Assembly: GCA_025363455.1 (NCBI GenBank) | Contig: JANYDW010000023.1 | Coordinates: forward strand, 1 to 56,754 | Reading direction: 5' to 3' | DNA: 56,754 nt | Source of the DNA: Oleiharenicola sp. | Lineage (GTDB): Bacteria > Verrucomicrobiota > Verrucomicrobiia > Opitutales > Opitutaceae | Part shown: one piece after another, positions 47,617 to 55,549 of the stretch | Position numbering within the stretch: position 1 is the first letter of the stretch | Layout of the letters: each line of letters opens with the position of its first letter | The notes under the pieces: generated by a model | Told to the model about the DNA's origin: nothing | The model's database searches: none | The model's input: only the letters and a program-made list of their open reading frames with translations | Made by a program: the position numbers and the translations under genes

Positions 47617-48437
47617 AAGGACGAAACTACGTCGCCCACCCGGATCGCGCCGTGTTTGGACTCGTGGATGAGATTCACGCCGAAATTGACGTCGGTCGGG
47701 TCGGCCGGGTCGCGGCGGAAGGTGGCCAGAGTCTTGAGCGGCTCCTTCCCCATGCGCTCGCCCGTGAGCTGGTCCGTGGTCGTGACGATGCAGCGGGCAC
47801 AGGGTCCGCCATTGCGAAAAACGGCACCGCCGATCCGGATGCGCGACCAGGCGTCTTCGGCGAAGGCGGCGCAGTCCGCGACGACGAGGTTGGGCCGGAA
47901 GCGGTTCATCGGGACGGGCTCGCCGTGGTTTTCCTGGATGCGGTCGTTGAGCTGGGCGAGCGAGGCCTCGCTGATCGCGAGGAAGGGATAGGCGTCGGCA
48001 AAGCTGACCACGTCGCCCGGGTGGGCGGAAGGTTTGAGAATGGGGCGGGAGAATTCCGGGCCGAGCCGCACCAGATGACATTTGAGCTGGAGAAACGAGC
48101 TGAGCCAGCCGTCAGCGGCGGGTCCGCAGTCCTCGGCCTGCAGGCCCTCGCTTTTCCAGACGCTGACCCGGCGGAGCGGGGCGTCGCCCTGGGCGGTCGT
48201 CGATACGGCGATGCTCCCGGCGCCATCAGCGGAAAGGGTGAGCCACCCAGCGGAAAGCCGGGCGTCGATGCCGGCCATGCGCGGCACGGTGCGTTGCGTC
48301 ATGAATTTGCCGGTGGGGTCGACGACGAGGAAGCGTCGGTCGCCGACAAAACCCAGCGCGTCGAATTCCGCCGCCGGCACGGCATGGCCGCGCAAGGATT
48401 TCACGGGGTAGAGGAACAGGCCGGTGACGCGGGGCAT
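47613..48437 (-). CDS. MOSC-domain protein (molybdenum-cofactor sulfurase C-terminal type)
   Basis: A 274-residue protein: a MOSC N-terminal beta-barrel (MPRVTGLFLYPVKSLRGHAV, GDRRFLVVDPTGKFMTQR) and a MOSC domain with NRFRPNLVVADCAAFAED and the conserved cysteine segment FRNGGPCARCIVTTTDQLTG. These proteins resemble YcbX and mARC, which act with molybdenum cofactor in reducing N-hydroxylated compounds. Start at the ATG at 48437; the upstream frame contains CACGAAAAGG repeat sequence. The stop is supplied by a REP head. Confidence 0.9.
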   Translation of the reverse strand: MPRVTGLFLYPVKSLRGHAVPAAEFDALGFVGDRRFLVVDPTGKFMTQRTVPRMAGIDARLSAGWLTLSADGAGSIAVSTTAQGDAPLRRVSVWKSEGLQAEDCGPAADGWLSSFLQLKCHLVRLGPEFSRPILKPSAHPGDVVSFADAYPFLAISEASLAQLNDRIQENHGEPVPMNRFRPNLVVADCAAFAEDAWSRIRIGGAVFRNGGPCARCIVTTTDQLTGERMGKEPLKTLATFRRDPADPTDVNFGVNLIHESKHGAIRVGDVVSSL

Positions 48438-48486
48438 AGAGAAAAGTAAGAAGGAGGAGGGAAGAGGGAAGAAGGAGGAAACTGTG

Positions 48487-48635
48487 GCCACGAAAAGGCA
48501 CAAAAACGCACGAAAAGGAAATGCCCGAATATGGTGGAGGAGAGTAAACCGGTTAGTGCTTTGGAGGGCCCGCGTCCCTGCGGGCCGGCACACAAGGCCA
48601 AAGCAGAAGACGGTCCGCAGAGACGCGGACCCTCC
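48487..48635. repeat. 10-bp phrase array and REPIN-like element (GGAG)
   Basis: CACGAAAAGG, CACAAAAACG, CACGAAAAGG array (48487-48518), then a REPIN-like unit with GGAG (48563) and CTCC (48632-48635). Confidence 0.75.
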
Positions 48636-48637
48636 AA

Positions 48638-48988
48638 TCAGGAGGTTTTCCGCTGGTAATTCACAAGATAGAGCAGGGGGTCCTTGCCGGTGTGAAATTT
48701 CGCGGGGCGGACGCCGCCGAGGCCATAGCAGATTGAAAGAATGTCGCCGGAAAACCTGAAGAGGCCCGGGATGGTGCGGCCGGCGTTGGGGCCGGCGACG
48801 CCGTGCAGGCTCAGGTGGCCGTCGGAATCGATGGTGTAGGTGCCGTGGTCGGCGGTGAGGCCGGCGAAGCGGACTGCGTATTGGCCATCACGGAATTCGA
48901 TCTCCATTTTTTCGAGGGCCATTTTCGGCGCCTCCTCGCCGCCGAGCTCGGCGTAGAGTGGTTGCCAGATGCCTTCGAGGGAGTTCAT
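48638..48988 (-). CDS. TIGR03067-domain protein
   Basis: A 116-residue protein with a lipocalin-like small domain of the TIGR03067 type, frequent in Planctomycetes and Verrucomicrobia: LEGIWQPLYAELGGEEAP, the beta hairpin YAVRFAGLTADHGTYTID, and PGLFRFSGDILSICYGLGG. No function is established. Start at the ATG at 48988 (MNSLEGIWQ); no signal peptide in this version. Flanked by repeats on both sides. Confidence 0.8.
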   Translation of the reverse strand: MNSLEGIWQPLYAELGGEEAPKMALEKMEIEFRDGQYAVRFAGLTADHGTYTIDSDGHLSLHGVAGPNAGRTIPGLFRFSGDILSICYGLGGVRPAKFHTGKDPLLYLVNYQRKTS

Positions 48989-49004
48989 GCAGAGATTGGC
49001 CACG

Positions 49005-49117
49005 AAAAGGCACGAAGAGTCACGACAAGAAAATTGGAGGGCCCGTCTCCTGACGGGCCAGGGTCGACCAGGAGATCGACTCTCCAAACAAACGGTCCGC
49101 AGGGACGCGGACCCTCC
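49005..49117. repeat. 10-bp phrase array and composite REPIN-like element (GGAG)
   Basis: CACGAAAAGG, CACGAAGAGT, CACGACAAGA (49005-49034), then GGAG (49036) to CTCC (49117) with an internal CTCC at 49082. It ends just before the rmuC stop. Confidence 0.75.
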
Positions 49118-49122
49118 ATAAC

Positions 49123-50415
49123 TCAGGCCCGCTTGAGGACGTCGCGGGGCGTTGACTCCACGGGGGCGGGTTCGGCGAGTTCCTTCACGCCCTTGGCACC
49201 AAGTTCGGAGAACTTGCGGGCGCCGGGGAGGAGGGTCTGCTCGAAGGAGCCGACGGCGGAGTTGTAGGCCTTGCTGGCGGTCTCGAGGCCACGGCCGACC
49301 TTGTCGAGATTCTCGGCGAAGCCGGCGATGCGGTCGTAGAGCTGACGACCAAGATCCGCGATGACCTGGGCGTTGCGCGAGACGTCCTCCTGGCGCCAGC
49401 CGTAAGCGGCGGCCTTGAGCAGGGCGATGAGGGTGGCGGGCGTGGCGAGCAGGACCTTCTTGGCGATGGCGCGATCGATGAGCGACGGGTCCGCCTGCAG
49501 TGCGCCGGAGAGGAACTGGTCGCCGGGGAGGAAAAGCACGACAAACTCTGGCGAGGGTTGGAACTGCGCCCAGTAATCCTTGCCGCCGAGGGAGTCGATG
49601 TGGCCGCGGACCTTGGCGGCGTGCTCGGTGAGCTTGGCGGTGCGCACGGCGTCGTCGGAGGCGTTGGCGGCTTCGCGATAGGCGTCGTTAGGGGCCTTGG
49701 CGTCGACGACAATCTGCTGGCCGCCGGGGAGGCGGACGACCAGGTCGGCGCGAAGTGCGCCGCCGGCCAGTTGCTCGGTGAAGTCGCAGTAGGAAACCAT
49801 ACCCGACATCTCAACGACGCGGCGAAGCTGAAGTTCGCCCCAGGTGCCGGCGGTGGTGGTTGAGCGGAGGGCGGTGGAAAGCTTGGCGGCCTCGGCCTGG
49901 AGCTGACCCTGCGTGGTGGTGAGCGATTTCAGCTGCTCGGAGAGCTGGCCGTAGGCGCCGGCGCGGGCCTTCTCGATCTCGCCGATCTTGGCGTCGACCT
50001 TCTCGAGGGATTCCTTGAGCGGCTTGACGAGCGAGTCGATGGCCTGCTGGCGCTTGCCGAGATCGTCGGCGGATTGCTGATGGAGCTTGCCGAAGGTCTC
50101 GCGGGCGAGCTCAAGGAAGGACTGGTTGTTGGAGCGGAGGGCGTCGGCGGAGAGGGCCTTGAAGGAGTTGGTGAGGCGCTCGTGGGCGTCGGTGAGGGCG
50201 GAGATTTTCTCCGCCGCCGCGGCCCGTTCCGCCGCGAGATCATTTTCGATTTTCGATTTATGAGTTTCGATTTCCGCCAAGCGGGTGCGAGTGAGGGCAA
50301 GATCGGCTTCCATGAGCCGGGCGCGTTCGGCGGTGGCGGCGGAGCGCGACTGGGCCATGAACCAGCCGAGGGCGGCACCGACGACAAGGCCAACGATGAG
50401 CAGAAAAATTTCCAT
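49123..50415 (-). CDS. rmuC: DNA recombination protein RmuC
   Basis: A 430-residue protein with an N-terminal membrane anchor (IFLLIVGLVVGAALGWFMA), a long coiled coil, and a nuclease-like core domain: AAGTWGELQLRRVVEMSGM-like spelling as TAGTWGELQLRRVVEMSGM, then DLVVRLPGGQQIVVDAKAP and YWAQFQPSPEFVVLFLPGDQ. RmuC limits sequence inversions; biochemical activity is not settled. The stretch THKSKIEN is repeat-like. Single gene. Confidence 0.93.
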   Translation of the reverse strand: MEIFLLIVGLVVGAALGWFMAQSRSAATAERARLMEADLALTRTRLAEIETHKSKIENDLAAERAAAAEKISALTDAHERLTNSFKALSADALRSNNQSFLELARETFGKLHQQSADDLGKRQQAIDSLVKPLKESLEKVDAKIGEIEKARAGAYGQLSEQLKSLTTTQGQLQAEAAKLSTALRSTTTAGTWGELQLRRVVEMSGMVSYCDFTEQLAGGALRADLVVRLPGGQQIVVDAKAPNDAYREAANASDDAVRTAKLTEHAAKVRGHIDSLGGKDYWAQFQPSPEFVVLFLPGDQFLSGALQADPSLIDRAIAKKVLLATPATLIALLKAAAYGWRQEDVSRNAQVIADLGRQLYDRIAGFAENLDKVGRGLETASKAYNSAVGSFEQTLLPGARKFSELGAKGVKELAEPAPVESTPRDVLKRA

Positions 50416-50435
50416 GAGCGCACGCTAGGCGTGCG

Positions 50436-50468
50436 AGTTGAAAGTTGAAAGCTGAGAGTTGAGAGCTT
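50436..50468 (+). repeat. 7-bp phrase array (GTTGAAA/GCTGAGA)
   Basis: Heptads GTTGAAA, GTTGAAA, GCTGAGA, GTTGAGA, upstream of rmuC. The rest of the gap 50416-50708 shows no gene. Confidence 0.65.
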
Positions 50469-50708
50469 TCGGCCGTGCTATTGGCCAGTTGGGAGTTACC
50501 CCGTGCCGCCTACCTGCCTGCGCCGATCTTACCTGCCGTCGCGGGCACCTCCGAATACGCGTCATGACCCCTTGGCTCGGCCTCTAACTCTACCTGCGGC
50601 CGATCGAATACCAATTGCATCGCATGCAGAGAGGGGAAAGCGCAACAAGTCACGAGTATAAGCATCCACGCTCTCATCCTCGTTTGATTAGCTATCTGTC
50701 TTGGCGAT

Positions 50709-51371
50709 CTATTTCACCTCTTTCCCGATCAGTTTCTCCTTCAATTCGGCGCGCAGGACCCCATCATTTACGTGTTTATCAACAGCACCCTCAATTTTAG
50801 CGAGATCTTCGGGGAAGGAGCTAAAATATTTGTAGCGAAACTGAATGGCGTGAGCTGCCAGATCCTCATGAGCAGACTTCAGCCAAGACTGAAACTCGTG
50901 TTGCTCCCTCTTTAGGTTGTTGGCGGCAATACGCCGCTTGTATTCCGCACGCACCTCTGGGTCTTTAATTCCGTCCGGAGAGATCCCTGAATCATAAATC
51001 TCTTCACCCTTCTTGTATGGGGGCGCAATATTGGCCTGAGGTAAATCGGCTGAGTCGAACTTGGGGTCCCGAGCATTATCAATTGATTGAATGCCGGCTA
51101 AGAATATCCCAAGCCTCGCATCACGCGATTCATGGTCGGCCGGGTTCATTGGTTTCGTCAGGAGTGCTGCAAATCTTGATGTTAGCTCATCAAGGGTGAC
51201 TATATCCTTCTTTGTCAATGCGGCTGAGAGTTCCTCTTTAAAGGTTTCAGCTTCGGTCCTTTTCTGTTGAGGGGAAACCTGTGTTTCACGATGAGCAGGT
51301 TGCGCCTTAGCTATGCAAGCACCGGCAATTGTTAGCATGAACATTACCGCCATTCGGTGTGAGAGATTCAT
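50709..51371 (-). CDS. Secreted helical protein of unknown function (third gene of a three-gene unit)
   Basis: A 220-residue protein with a signal peptide (MAVMFMLTIAGACIAKAQ) and a mainly helical mature part rich in Glu, Lys and Ala (TEAETFKEELSAALTKKDIV, KRRIAANNLKREQHEFQSWL). No recognised domain. Six bases separate it from the middle gene of the unit, so all three are likely cotranscribed. The codon and base composition is visibly AT-richer than in flanking genes. Confidence 0.7.
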   Translation of the reverse strand: MNLSHRMAVMFMLTIAGACIAKAQPAHRETQVSPQQKRTEAETFKEELSAALTKKDIVTLDELTSRFAALLTKPMNPADHESRDARLGIFLAGIQSIDNARDPKFDSADLPQANIAPPYKKGEEIYDSGISPDGIKDPEVRAEYKRRIAANNLKREQHEFQSWLKSAHEDLAAHAIQFRYKYFSSFPEDLAKIEGAVDKHVNDGVLRAELKEKLIGKEVK

Positions 51372-51377
51372 AGGTTT

Positions 51378-52412
51378 CTAGTACGAAGTTGTGGGATCGT
51401 TAAGCTGGGTCGTCACAGATGCAGCCCCCTTGGTAACTGTCATTGCACCAGTGCTAGTGATTGATTTCGTTTGGTTGACGGAGGTAAAAGGACCGCGTTC
51501 TGTGCCGCTGGCTCCGACTTTGTATGAATACGGAATAGTCCAAGTGAAATTACCTGTGATATATGGGGTGTGATTGTCAGAACCACCTTGGGCAGTATCA
51601 TTTGAAAACACCGAGCCCTTACCTGCAATTGGCTGATAGGAGACTTTATTCCAGGCGCCGGGAGTATGAGCATAAGTAGGATTGTTATTCTGATAGAGAA
51701 AATAGCCATTTGCCACAACGTCGGAGCAGCCTTCTTGAATATATACATTCTCGAAATTCACATCGTCTGGCAAAACATATAACCAGAGCTTCATGCCGGC
51801 TGACGGTTGGCCCCACTGATGAAAGACACCTGTGGAGTTTTGCCTCTCTGCAAAAACGCCGCTGGGAGCAACCACGGTAAATGTTTTCGAATAATTGCTG
51901 CCATTGACAGTTGCAGTCACCGTTAGATTGGTGGAGGCCGTATCCCCTGCAGTAAGAGTAACCTGACCTGAGCTTGGGTTGCTAAGCGTGCCGACGCCAC
52001 TTGTAACATACCAAGTGCTGGCGGACGCTGGACTTACCGTTACGGTTACAACTTCCCCAACACCGATTCTTGTCCGCTGGCTGATAGGTGCCTTCAGTGT
52101 AGTGGACGAAATCGTAACTGATGGCGCGCATGACGCCGCGACAGTGTAAGTATACTGTGTCTCATTTCGAAGTTCGAAGGTATGGTACTGGTCGGACTCA
52201 TAGTAGTCAGAAATGCTGAGGGAACTGCCGCAGGAGATGGTGACTTCAAAAGTGGGACAGTTTTGCAGCACAGAATTGTAGAAGTTATACTGCTTTACGA
52301 CCACCACCTTGTTGCAGCACGAACTGTTGTTGTATTCGCTGACAGCGGCCCGGGTGAGCGGAGATATGAGGGCCGCCGCGGCGGCCAGGATCAGAATGCG
52401 GAAAGTGTTCAT
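51378..52412 (-). CDS. Secreted Ig-like protein of unknown function (second gene of the unit)
   Basis: A 344-residue protein with a signal peptide (ILILAAAAALISPLTRA). The mature part starts with a Cys-bearing segment (SSCCNKVVVVKQYNFYNS), continues with a Thr/Ser/Val-rich, Ig-like section (VTVTVSPASASTWYVTSGVG; GTLSNPSSGQVTLTAG), and ends with a module around GVFHQWGQPSAGMKLWLYVL and FTWTIPYSYKVGASGTERGP. I have an impression of similar tails in other secreted verrucomicrobial proteins but cannot name a family. It lacks a sorting signal. Spacing is 6 bp to the gene after and 14 bp to the one before. Confidence 0.7.
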   Translation of the reverse strand: MNTFRILILAAAAALISPLTRAAVSEYNNSSCCNKVVVVKQYNFYNSVLQNCPTFEVTISCGSSLSISDYYESDQYHTFELRNETQYTYTVAASCAPSVTISSTTLKAPISQRTRIGVGEVVTVTVSPASASTWYVTSGVGTLSNPSSGQVTLTAGDTASTNLTVTATVNGSNYSKTFTVVAPSGVFAERQNSTGVFHQWGQPSAGMKLWLYVLPDDVNFENVYIQEGCSDVVANGYFLYQNNNPTYAHTPGAWNKVSYQPIAGKGSVFSNDTAQGGSDNHTPYITGNFTWTIPYSYKVGASGTERGPFTSVNQTKSITSTGAMTVTKGAASVTTQLNDPTTSY

Positions 52413-52426
52413 GGCTGGAGGACGTT

Positions 52427-53443
52427 TTACTTAAAGACAACCGATGTGGATATGCCGTGGACCTGGCGCACGTCCGGCTCTTGTGTTCGGTCGAACAAAG
52501 GAATTTCCAAATGGAATTCGGCCGGGATATTCTGCCAGGTATCGTTGCCGGCTCCGCTTTGAGTCGCCAGGGCGTAGTCCGTGGGCTCAATATACATCCG
52601 CTCCTTCCACATCTGAATCAGCTGCTCTCTCGTTTCGCGGGAAGCTTTGCGATCCAGCGGTGCACCGAGCAGCTTTATCTCGAAGCTGTCCCGCACGCCG
52701 TTGTGGTTTGCGTCCTCGAAGACGGGATTTTCGTCCGACGTGGCCACGCCACACACCCAGGCGCCGGCTGCCCCGGCCTTGACCGAAAATATCCTGGGGA
52801 TGCCAGGGCTAACGGGGCCCAGCGGCAGGTCGTGGGCAGCTAACCGATCGCAGAGGGAGATCGACCACTGGTGGGCCTCGGTGTCCGTGCAAATCGTGAC
52901 AATCGCCAGTGTGCCCATCAGCTGCCCGGAATAGGGGCGGACCTCGACGTCGTGAAAGAGCGACACCCATTCGATGGCATTGGCCTTGGGATAGCCTACC
53001 ATCATGGTCGCATAGCCCGGCAGAGTGCTCTTAACCAACGAAACAAATACACCGTCCACCGAAACAACCGAGTCCAGTGATGCCTGCAGCGTAAAGGTAG
53101 TATAGTTGGCGCCGGCTCGCAGCGGCCGGAGCGGTGTGGTCCACTCTGTCCCCGGGGCAATGGCGAGGTATGGAATCTTCCCTTGCGTTGAGATGCGCCC
53201 GGTGGAAGCCGCGACCTGTGGAGAGCCGATGTCCACAATCGAAATAGCGCTCTCCGGAATTGACGTGCTCTCTTGTTCGGTCTGCCAGCCGGCCAGCCGG
53301 GGCAGGCCTTGCGGTGGCTTGCCCAGCCCGGCATTCACTTTAATCGGGGGCGTGGCGGTTTTTTGGGAGTATCCGATACAGCAAAGCGCCAGCAACAGCG
53401 CGACATACCACAGGCTCGAGCGTGCACGCGGGACAGTATTCAT
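52427..53443 (-). CDS. Secreted protein with calcium-loop-like motif (first gene of the unit)
   Basis: A 338-residue protein with a signal peptide (LWYVALLLALCCIGYSQ). The middle is beta-rich; near the C-terminus DANHNGVRDSFE matches the D-x-N-x-N-G-x-x-D-x-x-E pattern of short calcium-binding (thrombospondin-3/EF-like) loops. No known domain otherwise. It begins the three-gene unit of exported proteins. No kinase, transporter or secretion genes are attached. Confidence 0.7.
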   Translation of the reverse strand: MNTVPRARSSLWYVALLLALCCIGYSQKTATPPIKVNAGLGKPPQGLPRLAGWQTEQESTSIPESAISIVDIGSPQVAASTGRISTQGKIPYLAIAPGTEWTTPLRPLRAGANYTTFTLQASLDSVVSVDGVFVSLVKSTLPGYATMMVGYPKANAIEWVSLFHDVEVRPYSGQLMGTLAIVTICTDTEAHQWSISLCDRLAAHDLPLGPVSPGIPRIFSVKAGAAGAWVCGVATSDENPVFEDANHNGVRDSFEIKLLGAPLDRKASRETREQLIQMWKERMYIEPTDYALATQSGAGNDTWQNIPAEFHLEIPLFDRTQEPDVRQVHGISTSVVFK

Positions 53444-53743
53444 GGAGGCAATTCCTCTTGGGGATGGGGCGGGGGAGTGGTTGAACCAAACGCTAACCTA
53501 GCGTGACATGTGGCCCCACATCACGGCTTCCGATGCGATGAACGCTCCGGAATTGGGTGTAGCAAAGCCATCGGCACAGGCTTGTGCGTGATCAGAAACC
53601 GCCTGAAATCAGGCGGGGCTGCGGATGGGCGTCGGTTTCCACACCGACGCTTGTCTGCGGGCCATAAGCGTGGCGCTGCCCGTCGCCGCTGTGGAAAGCG
53701 GCGACCACCTTCGGCAGGGCCCACTGAAGAGGGGAAAATTCGT
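53444..53743. other. Intergenic gap with three perfect hairpins
   Basis: No gene is seen. Hairpins: 53599-53616 (CCGCCTGA/TCAGGCGG), 53629-53650 (GCGTCGGT/ACCGACGC), 53682-53705 (GTCGCCGCT/AGCGGCGAC). They resemble the REP palindromes elsewhere, but without clear GTAG or GGAG heads. As this is between a kinase gene and the start of the next minus-strand unit, the three-gene promoter should also lie here. Confidence 0.65.
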
Positions 53744-55549
53744 TCAGCGCAGCGCGCCGAGGGAGATCTGGATGTCGGTGCCCTTGAGGCCGGGGCCGGC
53801 CTGGAGGGTGCCACCGTGCAGGCGGAGGATTTCGCGGGCGAGGAAGACAGAGAGCCGGCCGTGGTTGGGGGTGACTCCGGCGAGCGGCAGGGGCAGGATG
53901 CCGTCCAACTCAAGGCGTTTGCCCTCGATGGTGATGACCGCCTGCCGCTGGGTGCCCTCGCCGACCGCCCGCAAGGTGAGAATGAGGTGCTGCAGGCCCT
54001 CATCGAGGCGATTGGCGCCGATGGCGTCCAAGATCGAGGTGAAGGCGAACTGAACGAGGGTTGGGTCGAGGAGCAACACCAGCTGTTCCTCGACGAAGCG
54101 AGTGGTGAGGCCGCGGGGCGCGGCGATCTCGGAGAGGAGGAGGCCGAGGTCGGTGGACTTGGCGACGGGTTGGGCGATCTCGCTCAGCAGGGTGGCATGT
54201 TCGTTGAGGAGCTTGAGCTTGGCGACCTCGGAGGTGAGGGCGGTCTCCTGGGCGAGGGCGGCGCTGCCGACGGGGGCATTGCTGCCGCGGGTCAGGAGAT
54301 GGGCGAAGGTGACGAGGGAGACGAGGGGGTTGGACAGCTCATGACTGAGCGTGAGGCCGAGGTTGCGGAAGAGCTCGCGCCGGCTCTGTTCGAGGATGAC
54401 ATTGACGCGCTCGATTTCGGGGGCGGAATCCTCCCAGATGGCCCAGACGCCGTCGAGCTCGGGCACGGGGCCGGCCTGCACCCGATAGCGGTATGGAATG
54501 CGCGCGGGCTGGACGACGAGCTTTTGCGTATGCAGGGCCTCGCTGGCGACGGCGCGGACTTCGACGGGGAGTTCGGTGGTGGCGAGTTCGGCGCGACTGA
54601 TGAGGCGGGAGCAAGAGAGGTATTTGGCGCGGAGGGTGGTGGCAACTTCGGCCTGATTGTACTCGCGAAGCTGGGCCGAGCGTTCAAGGCAGCGCTCCAG
54701 CAGCCGGCCGTGAAGCACCGCGCGGAAACGGTCGGATTCGCGATACGGGGCGCCATCTGCCCGGGGTCCGAGGGTCATCCAGCCGAGGAGCTGGCCGTGG
54801 GAATGCAATGGCACCAAAATGCGGGCGCCCCAAGTGAGGAGTTGTTGGCGAATGGGGGCATCGACCGCGGGATCATCAAGGCCGGACCATTGGTTGAGAT
54901 CAATGGCGGCGGGATGCTCCTCCAGCCAAAGGACGAGGGGATGGGCCGCGGGGCATTGGTGATACTCGTCGTCTGAGACGAAGGCATCGCGCTGGCGGAA
55001 AAAGTAATGGACCTTGCCCGATTTTAGGATGTAGCGGGCGGCCCGGCGGAACTCGTCAAGCAGCCGCGGCTGGTCGTCGAGGTGGGCGAGGGCGCTTTCC
55101 AGAAAATCCCAAGACTCGACCGGCTCGGCGGCCGGGGCCGGGGCGGGTTCACGCGGGAACGGCGACTCGCTGCGGCGATTCCGCTCGTGGGCGGACTGTA
55201 GTTGGGAGTTCTTGTCGGCGATTTCCTCGAGGAGATTGACGCATTCGCCGAGACGCTCGCGGCTTTCCGAGTAGCTGAGGAACAGGCGCGCGGAACGGTT
55301 TTGGCGGGCTTGTTCAAAGGGATGGCTGTGGGGCTCGCCGACGAGGATGACGAGGCTGCCGTGACCGGCGGTGAGGCGGCAACGAGGGTCGTTGACATCG
55401 GAAATCCAGACCCGGGCGCCGGGGCGGAGCAACTCACGCTGGAGATCGGCGGGGCGGGTGAAGCTGACGGGTTCGCGCGGTTGAAGAATTTTTTTCCATG
55501 CGGCTTCGAGGCCGGTGTCCGAGGTGGTTAGGATGATGGTGGCGGGCAT
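53744..55549 (-). CDS. Histidine-kinase-like protein with degenerate ATPase domain
   Basis: A 601-residue cytoplasmic protein without membrane helices. Residues 1-110 look like a receiver-type fold without clear phospho-acceptor pattern (VWISDVND). A GAF-like middle (ILVPLHSHGQLLGWMTLGPR) leads to a HisKA region with GLTLSHELSNPLVSLVTFAH (about residue 400). The ATPase part is poor: no proper N-box (FAFTSILDAIGAN) and no G1 DxGxG; the last segment HGGTLQAGPGLKGTDIQISL is kinase-like. So it may dimerise or be phosphorylated by its neighbour rather than act as an active kinase. Its start overlaps the neighbour's end by 22 bases. Confidence 0.75.
   Translation of the reverse strand: MPATIILTTSDTGLEAAWKKILQPREPVSFTRPADLQRELLRPGARVWISDVNDPRCRLTAGHGSLVILVGEPHSHPFEQARQNRSARLFLSYSESRERLGECVNLLEEIADKNSQLQSAHERNRRSESPFPREPAPAPAAEPVESWDFLESALAHLDDQPRLLDEFRRAARYILKSGKVHYFFRQRDAFVSDDEYHQCPAAHPLVLWLEEHPAAIDLNQWSGLDDPAVDAPIRQQLLTWGARILVPLHSHGQLLGWMTLGPRADGAPYRESDRFRAVLHGRLLERCLERSAQLREYNQAEVATTLRAKYLSCSRLISRAELATTELPVEVRAVASEALHTQKLVVQPARIPYRYRVQAGPVPELDGVWAIWEDSAPEIERVNVILEQSRRELFRNLGLTLSHELSNPLVSLVTFAHLLTRGSNAPVGSAALAQETALTSEVAKLKLLNEHATLLSEIAQPVAKSTDLGLLLSEIAAPRGLTTRFVEEQLVLLLDPTLVQFAFTSILDAIGANRLDEGLQHLILTLRAVGEGTQRQAVITIEGKRLELDGILPLPLAGVTPNHGRLSVFLAREILRLHGGTLQAGPGLKGTDIQISLGALR

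Noticed and set aside
53510..54976. 488-codon plus-strand frame opposite the kinase gene
   Set aside because: Gly/Glu/Asp-rich shadow frame without domain; the minus-strand kinase-like gene is clearly real.
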